Source: Chloroflexota bacterium (GTDB taxonomy: Bacteria > Chloroflexota > Anaerolineae > Anaerolineales > Villigracilaceae). Taken from it: a DNA stretch of 16,970 nucleotides. Positions 13,279-16,970 of the stretch are shown one piece after another (position 1 is the stretch's first letter; every line of letters starts with the position of its first letter). The stretch covers positions 1-16,970 of the forward strand of contig JACPVD010000027.1 of assembly GCA_016191895.1 (NCBI GenBank), in the 5' to 3' direction. The translations under genes were made by a program, and so were the position numbers. The notes beneath the pieces were generated by a model. It had not been told where the DNA came from. It was given only the letters and a program-made list of their open reading frames with translations, and searched no databases.

Positions 13279-13819
13279 CATCACCCTCATCCTCGGCGGC
13301 GCACGAAGCGGAAAATCATCTTATGCGTTGAAACTGGCTGAAGAGTCGCGCAAGTCGGTCATATTCATCGCCACCGCGCAGGCGTCCGACGATGAAATGT
13401 CCGCGCGGATCCAGAAGCACAGGGTCGAACGCCCCTCCAACTGGCAGACGCTCGAACTTCCGCTCAAGATCACGCCATCTATTTCACAAATACAATCCGA
13501 TATCGTCATCCTCGATTGCGTTACACTTTGGGTCACAAATCTCTTAATGCAATTCGTCAAAGACGATCTTGTGGATGAAACTCCGTTCTTGCAGGCGGCG
13601 CAGACAGAAACCGAAGCATTACTTGCGGCAATTCGAAACACACCGCAGGAATGGCTGATCGTCTCCAATGAAGTCGGCTTGGGGCTTGTCCCGCCGTATC
13701 AGATGGGGCGCGTCTTCCGCGACGGGCTGGGTTGGGTCAACCAACGGCTCGCGCAGGAAGCGGGCATGGTTTTGTTCATGGTTGCGGGCATCCCGATGAT
13801 TGTGAAAGCAGGCAAGTAA
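13271..13819 (+). CDS. cobU: Adenosylcobinamide kinase / adenosylcobinamide-phosphate guanylyltransferase
   Basis: A 182-residue bifunctional CobU. Walker A GGARSGKSS is at 9-17; HRVERP places His50 where the guanylylated histidine of CobU lies; DCVTLWVTNLL and SNEVGLGLVPPYQMGRVFRD are family signatures. It phosphorylates adenosylcobinamide and adds GMP to give adenosylcobinamide-GDP, the substrate of CobS. A strong AAGGAGG (13261-13267) precedes ATG 13271, inside the end of cobC. Its last codons already belong to the next octamer array. Confidence 0.95.
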   Translation: MSNITLILGGARSGKSSYALKLAEESRKSVIFIATAQASDDEMSARIQKHRVERPSNWQTLELPLKITPSISQIQSDIVILDCVTLWVTNLLMQFVKDDLVDETPFLQAAQTETEALLAAIRNTPQEWLIVSNEVGLGLVPPYQMGRVFRDGLGWVNQRLAQEAGMVLFMVAGIPMIVKAGK

Positions 13820-13863
13820 ATGCGCAGGCAAGCAAACAGGTAGACACGGAACACGCAACACGG
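13808..13863. repeat. Array of seven octamers spanning the cobU stop codon
   Basis: GCAGGCAA, GTAAATGC, GCAGGCAA, GCAAACAG, GTAGACAC, GGAACACG, CAACACGG in one register. The first unit is read as Ala-Gly-Lys at the end of CobU and the second contains its TAA. GCAGGCAA occurs twice exactly, 16 bp apart. No inverse half is evident here. Confidence 0.55.
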
Positions 13864-13883
13864 TTTCATGCACCGACATGAAA
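13864..13883. repeat. Short inverted repeat before btuD
   Basis: TTTCATG (13864-13870) and CATGAAA (13877-13883) form a perfect 7-bp stem with a 6-nt loop, just ahead of the AGGTGA ribosome site of btuD. Role unknown. Confidence 0.45.
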
Positions 13884-13897
13884 GCAGGTGAATGCAT

Positions 13898-14668
13898 ATG
13901 TTGAAAATCAATAACCTCTCCGCCTCTTATCATGGGCATCAAGTCCTGCATGACGTGTCATTCGACGTCAACAGCGGCGAAGTGCTTGCGCTCATCGGTC
14001 CCAACGGCGCGGGCAAATCCACCATCATCCGCGCCGCCAGCGGCGTGATTCCATCCACGGGCCATGTCCGCACCAACGGCGACGACTTCCATTCCCTATC
14101 CCCCATTCAACGCGCGCGTTACCTTGCGGTCGTTCCACAGGCGATTTCATTGCCGCCCGCTTTCACGGTCTGGGAGACGGTCTTGATGGGACGCACACCG
14201 TATCTTGGATTCTTAGGTCACGCATCTTCTCTCGACGAGGAACTGGTTCGCCAATCCCTGAGCAGGGTCAACGCCCTGGCTTTATCCGACCGCCGCGTGG
14301 GAGAGTTATCCGGCGGCGAGGCGCAGCGCCTCTTGTTGGCGCGCGCCTTGTGCCAGTCCACGCCGATCCTTTTGCTCGATGAACCCACCGCGCATTTGGA
14401 TTTGCAATATCAAGTCAGTTTACTGGAACTCATTCACGATCTCGCCCACAATGAAAATCTTGCCGTGCTGGTGGCACTGCACGACTTGAATCTCGCCGCC
14501 CATTTTGCGGATCGCGTCGCCCTGCTCGTCGGCGGGCATCTCAAAGCCATCGGAACTCCCCGCGAAGTGTTGACCTCGGAATTGATCTCGCAAGCCTATT
14601 GCCTGCCCGTACAGGTGGTGGAACATCCATTTTTGGGCGGGCCGCTGGTTCTGCCGGGGAAGGGTTAA
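13898..14668 (+). CDS. btuD: BtuD-like ATPase of the corrinoid importer
   Basis: A 256-residue ABC ATPase of the FecE/BtuD/HmuV class. Walker A GPNGAGKST at 34-42, Q-loop VPQAISLPPAF, signature LSGGEAQR, Walker B ILLLDEPTAHLD, and H-loop ALHDLN are intact. AGGTGA ends 6 nt before ATG 13898; an in-frame ATG at 13892 would add two residues. It supplies the ATPase missing from the btuF-btuC pair, being placed after the cob enzymes instead of beside btuC. It could serve another siderophore-type system, but none is seen here. Its TAA directly abuts the stop of era on the other strand. Confidence 0.9.
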   Translation: MLKINNLSASYHGHQVLHDVSFDVNSGEVLALIGPNGAGKSTIIRAASGVIPSTGHVRTNGDDFHSLSPIQRARYLAVVPQAISLPPAFTVWETVLMGRTPYLGFLGHASSLDEELVRQSLSRVNALALSDRRVGELSGGEAQRLLLARALCQSTPILLLDEPTAHLDLQYQVSLLELIHDLAHNENLAVLVALHDLNLAAHFADRVALLVGGHLKAIGTPREVLTSELISQAYCLPVQVVEHPFLGGPLVLPGKG

Positions 14669-15568
14669 CTACTTTCGCTTCCCATACCCCAATTGATTCA
14701 ACATATTCGGATTATCGCGCCAATCCTTCGAGACCTTCACGCGCACTTCGAGGAAAACTTTTCTGCCGCCCATATCCTCGATCTCTTTGCGCGCCGCGCT
14801 GCCAATCGACTTCAGCATCCTCCCGCCTTCGCCGATGACGATTCCCTTTTGCGATTCGCGCTCCACAAAAATGGTCGCGGCAATGTAGGCCATGCCGTTT
14901 TCGCGCTCCTTGAATTCGTCGATGCGTACGGCGAGGCTGTGCGGCACTTCATCGCGCAAAATTTTCAGGCACGATTCGCGGATGAGATCCGCGGCAATGT
15001 CGCGCTCATACGAGTCAGTGATTTGTTCTTCGGGATATTCAGCGGGTCGCTGGGGAAGGAGTTGAATCAGAGTCTCGGTCAGTTCTTCCAGCCCAATCTT
15101 TTTCGCGGCGGACACTTTCCTGACCGTTGCCTGATTCAGCAATTGGGCATACGCCTCCCCATAAGCGGATTCGGATTCGGCGCCGACGAGGTCGATCTTG
15201 TTCAGGATCAGCACAAGGGGAGTCCGACGCGGAATCTTATTGAGCAGAGACGCGATGCGGATGTCGTCTTCGGCCGGTTGAGTCGACGAATCCACGAGCC
15301 AGAGAATCACATCCACGCCGTCCAGGGCTTCTTCGGCTTCGTAATTCAGGTATTCGCCTAGTTTGTGTTTGGGGTTATGAATGCCGGGCGTATCGACAAA
15401 GACGAGTTGGGCATGTTCGAGGGTGAGGATTCCCAACTGGCGTTTGCGCGTGGTCTGCGGGCGCGGCGAAACAGCGGCGACCTTTTGCCCAAGCAGCGCA
15501 TTGAGCAACGTGGATTTGCCCACATTCGGGCGGCCAATGACGGCAATGAAACCGGAGCGATGTTCCAT
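14669..15568 (-). CDS. era: GTPase Era, 16S rRNA-binding ribosome assembly factor
   Basis: A 299-residue Era of normal length. The G domain has G1 GRPNVGKST at 12-20, G2 PQTTR, G3 DTPG at 59-62 and G4 NKID at 123-126. The C-terminal KH domain has the GxxG loop in VIGEGGRMLKSIG and the tail WRDNPNMLNQLGY. Era helps 30S maturation by binding the 3' end of 16S rRNA. ATG 15568 directly follows the TAA of the EamA gene (TAAATG), with no separate ribosome site, so translation is probably coupled. Convergent with btuD. Confidence 0.97.
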   Translation of the reverse strand: MEHRSGFIAVIGRPNVGKSTLLNALLGQKVAAVSPRPQTTRKRQLGILTLEHAQLVFVDTPGIHNPKHKLGEYLNYEAEEALDGVDVILWLVDSSTQPAEDDIRIASLLNKIPRRTPLVLILNKIDLVGAESESAYGEAYAQLLNQATVRKVSAAKKIGLEELTETLIQLLPQRPAEYPEEQITDSYERDIAADLIRESCLKILRDEVPHSLAVRIDEFKERENGMAYIAATIFVERESQKGIVIGEGGRMLKSIGSAARKEIEDMGGRKVFLEVRVKVSKDWRDNPNMLNQLGYGKRK

Positions 15569-16447
15569 TTATGCTGTTTTCTTTTTGTAGTTGACGACGA
15601 CAAGACTCGCGATGATGAGGATTGTGCCCGTGACCAGCTGCCACGAAAGGCGTTCGTTAAGAAAGATCACACCGAGGAGCACGCCCCCGATGGGAAACAA
15701 ATATGTGACCAGCGATGTGCGCGTGGGACCGATCTCGTGAATCAGGTAATAGAGCATGATCATCGCCAGTCCCGCGCCGAGGATTCCCAGCCACAAGGCG
15801 GCGATCCATGTGATGGGCAGGGATGGAAACTCGAACGGTTTTTCAGCGATCGGCCCAAGGACCCACATAAAAATTGTAGACGTAACCAGAAACCCCACGC
15901 CACGCATGACGTTGTTCATGTGCTGCGAATATTTTCGGATGCCGACCGCGCTTACGGCGTAAAACAGGGAAGCGAGAATCACTGCCAGCTGCCCGATGAG
16001 GGAGGTGTGTTCGCTGGCGAGCAAATCCTCGCTCATCAGCACAAGCGTCCCGGCGAAGCCGACCAGCAGCCCCAATGTTTTCTGGAATGTGATTTTGTCG
16101 TCGTGAAGCCAGAAGTGGGCGATGACAAGCGTAAAGAGCGGGGTGGTTGCATTGAGGATGGAGGCGACGGCCGAGTCGATGGTTTGCTCACCCCATGAGA
16201 TGAGGAAGATGGGAATGGCAAGGCTGGCGGGGCCAAGGATGGCGAAGACGAGCCAGTCTTTTGGGTCGCGCGTGAAAGGGATGCGTTGATAAAATGCAAT
16301 GGCGCCGGCAGTAAGCGCGCCGAACAACATGCGGAAGGCCACCAGCGCCATCGGGCCGATATCCTGCACGCCGATCTTGATCCAGAGAAACGATGAACTC
16401 CAGATCAGGCCGAGGGTGATGAAGACGATCCAGTGTTTTGTTTTCAA
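15569..16447 (-). CDS. EamA/DMT-family transporter, TTG start
   Basis: A 292-residue inner-membrane protein with about ten membrane segments in two EamA repeats (drug/metabolite transporter superfamily). Marks are LIWSSSFLWIKIGVQDIGPMALVAFRM in repeat 1 and a second repeat ending EIGPTRTSLVTYLFPIGGVLLGVIFLNERLSW. The start is TTG at 16447: AAGGAG lies 4 nt upstream, there is no ATG between it and the hydrophobic region, and the longer open frame to 16666 would read through the ftsZ terminator. The substrate cannot be told from sequence. It forms an operon with era. The 135 nt upstream (16448-16582) hold no gene and no clear promoter that I can support. Confidence 0.88.
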   Translation of the reverse strand: MKTKHWIVFITLGLIWSSSFLWIKIGVQDIGPMALVAFRMLFGALTAGAIAFYQRIPFTRDPKDWLVFAILGPASLAIPIFLISWGEQTIDSAVASILNATTPLFTLVIAHFWLHDDKITFQKTLGLLVGFAGTLVLMSEDLLASEHTSLIGQLAVILASLFYAVSAVGIRKYSQHMNNVMRGVGFLVTSTIFMWVLGPIAEKPFEFPSLPITWIAALWLGILGAGLAMIMLYYLIHEIGPTRTSLVTYLFPIGGVLLGVIFLNERLSWQLVTGTILIIASLVVVNYKKKTA

Positions 16448-16582
16448 TTTGCTCCTTTTTGCGATAGGGTATTGCCGCTTTTTAGATGGGCGACTCAGGC
16501 CAAACTTTACCCCGCGTAATGTAGGGCAGGTCTTCGATTTGCCAGCGTAAACCAGAGATATGCGCTGCGTTTTCCCATCAAA

Positions 16583-16627
16583 AAGGCCGCTAAAGGGAAT
16601 TCCTTCAGCGGCCTTCTGCTTTTTTTC
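16583..16627. terminator. Bidirectional intrinsic terminator downstream of ftsZ
   Basis: AAGGCCGCT (16583-16591) and AGCGGCCTT (16607-16615) form a 9-bp stem, extended after a mismatch by AAGG with CCTT around loop GAATT. On the minus strand the stem ends in CCTTTTTGAT, fitting ftsZ, which stops about 100 nt before. On the plus strand it is followed by CTGC and seven T. Confidence 0.88.
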
Positions 16628-16649
16628 AATATCTGCCCGTCGACTGCGC

Positions 16650-16692
16650 GCACACCGTCCCGACACTTGCGCCGCACGCCAGTGCGGTGTGC
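16650..16692. repeat. Competing inverted repeats between ftsZ and its terminator
   Basis: GCACACCG (16650-16657) pairs with CGGTGTGC (16685-16692), while CCGCAC (16672-16677) pairs with GTGCGG (16682-16687). The two stems share bases and exclude each other in part. No U tract follows; may be part of 3' end structure of the ftsZ message. Confidence 0.4.
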
Positions 16693-16714
16693 TATTTCGG
16701 GAGGGCGAATAGTT

Positions 16715-16970
16715 TTATCTTCTATTTCTCAAGAACGTGGGCACGTCCAAATCTTCGTTGTTGACAGACGGCTGTGCTGCAGACTTGGATTCGGCGGGGG
16801 ATTTGTAATCCACGCCGACACTGACGGATTCGACCGGGCGGGCAAACGGCGTGTTGGCAACAGAGACAGGCTTATCGTTGCGCAGGGGGCGTTCCAGCGC
16901 GCGGCGTGGAACGCCGGCGCGTTCAAATCCGGTCGCAATGACCGTACACCGAATCTCATCGCCCATTTCA
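16715..16970 (-). CDS. ftsZ: Cell division protein FtsZ, C-terminal end (partial)
   Basis: The last 84 residues of FtsZ; the gene continues beyond the window. EMGDEIRCTVIATGFE matches the final beta-strand of the C-terminal domain (usual wording GDEVRVTVIATGF). Then comes a variable linker of about 55 residues rich in Ser, Ala and Pro, and the conserved C-terminal peptide DLDVPTFLRNRR, which in other bacteria binds FtsA, ZipA or SepF. The motif is of the DxDIPxFLRR type. A terminator follows about 100 nt downstream. Confidence 0.95.
   Translation of the reverse strand, partial: EMGDEIRCTVIATGFERAGVPRRALERPLRNDKPVSVANTPFARPVESVSVGVDYKSPAESKSAAQPSVNNEDLDVPTFLRNRR

Noticed and set aside
15365..16198. 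Plus-strand open frame of 277 codons opposite era and the EamA gene
   Set aside because: It crosses the junction of two well-recognised minus-strand genes and its product is low-complexity and charged; no family match is apparent.
16448..16666. N-terminal extension of the EamA frame by 73 codons
   Set aside because: It would run through the ftsZ terminator hairpin and adds a basic stretch without family counterpart; the TTG at 16447 has AAGGAG at proper distance.

Overview
The window reads as a chromosomal segment of a bacterium, most likely a Chloroflexota member of the Anaerolineae type. That assignment is an inference. It rests on an FMN-riboswitch-controlled NitT/TauT-type riboflavin importer (RibXY, first predicted in Chloroflexus), two lipoprotein binding proteins with typical lipoboxes, moderately high GC, and intergenic spacers filled with short repeats. 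No phage, plasmid or insertion-sequence gene was seen.

Layout. (1) 1-1526, minus strand: an iron operon, dtxR-like regulator > feoA > feoB. feoB is broken into a 168-residue G-domain gene and a second frame that leaves the window. Two palindromes before the regulator look like its own operators. (2) 1654-4653, plus strand: promoter, FMN riboswitch, intrinsic terminator, Shine-Dalgarno hairpin, then permease, lipoprotein binding protein and ATPase of a riboflavin-type ABC importer. (3) 4825-7581: two tandem paralogous NAD(P)-binding SDR proteins with a DUF2867-like C-terminal part. (4) 7678-14668: a cobalamin riboswitch, then btuF, btuC, cobA, cobT, cobS, cobC, cobU and btuD. These give uptake of corrinoids, adenosylation and the whole nucleotide-loop assembly, with no corrin-ring genes in the window, so this is a salvage locus. 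(5) 14669-16970, minus strand: the 3' end of ftsZ, a terminator, then an EamA-family transporter and era.

The plus-strand middle is thus a block of cofactor scavenging (FMN precursor and B12), each half under its own riboswitch, between an iron-uptake operon and housekeeping genes.

The most unusual signal is in the spacers. At least five spacers, plus the variable region of the B12 riboswitch, consist of degenerate 7- or 8-bp units in register. In most of them the first units read on one strand and the later units are their reverse complement. Each array has its own unit sequence. One array in front of btuC holds four perfect octamers after a start codon with a good ribosome site, and loss of one copy would fuse that start in frame to btuC. 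The nearest known relatives are the short tandemly repeated repetitive (STRR) heptamers of cyanobacteria; the strand switch and the placement in a riboswitch and at start codons are what deserve a second look.
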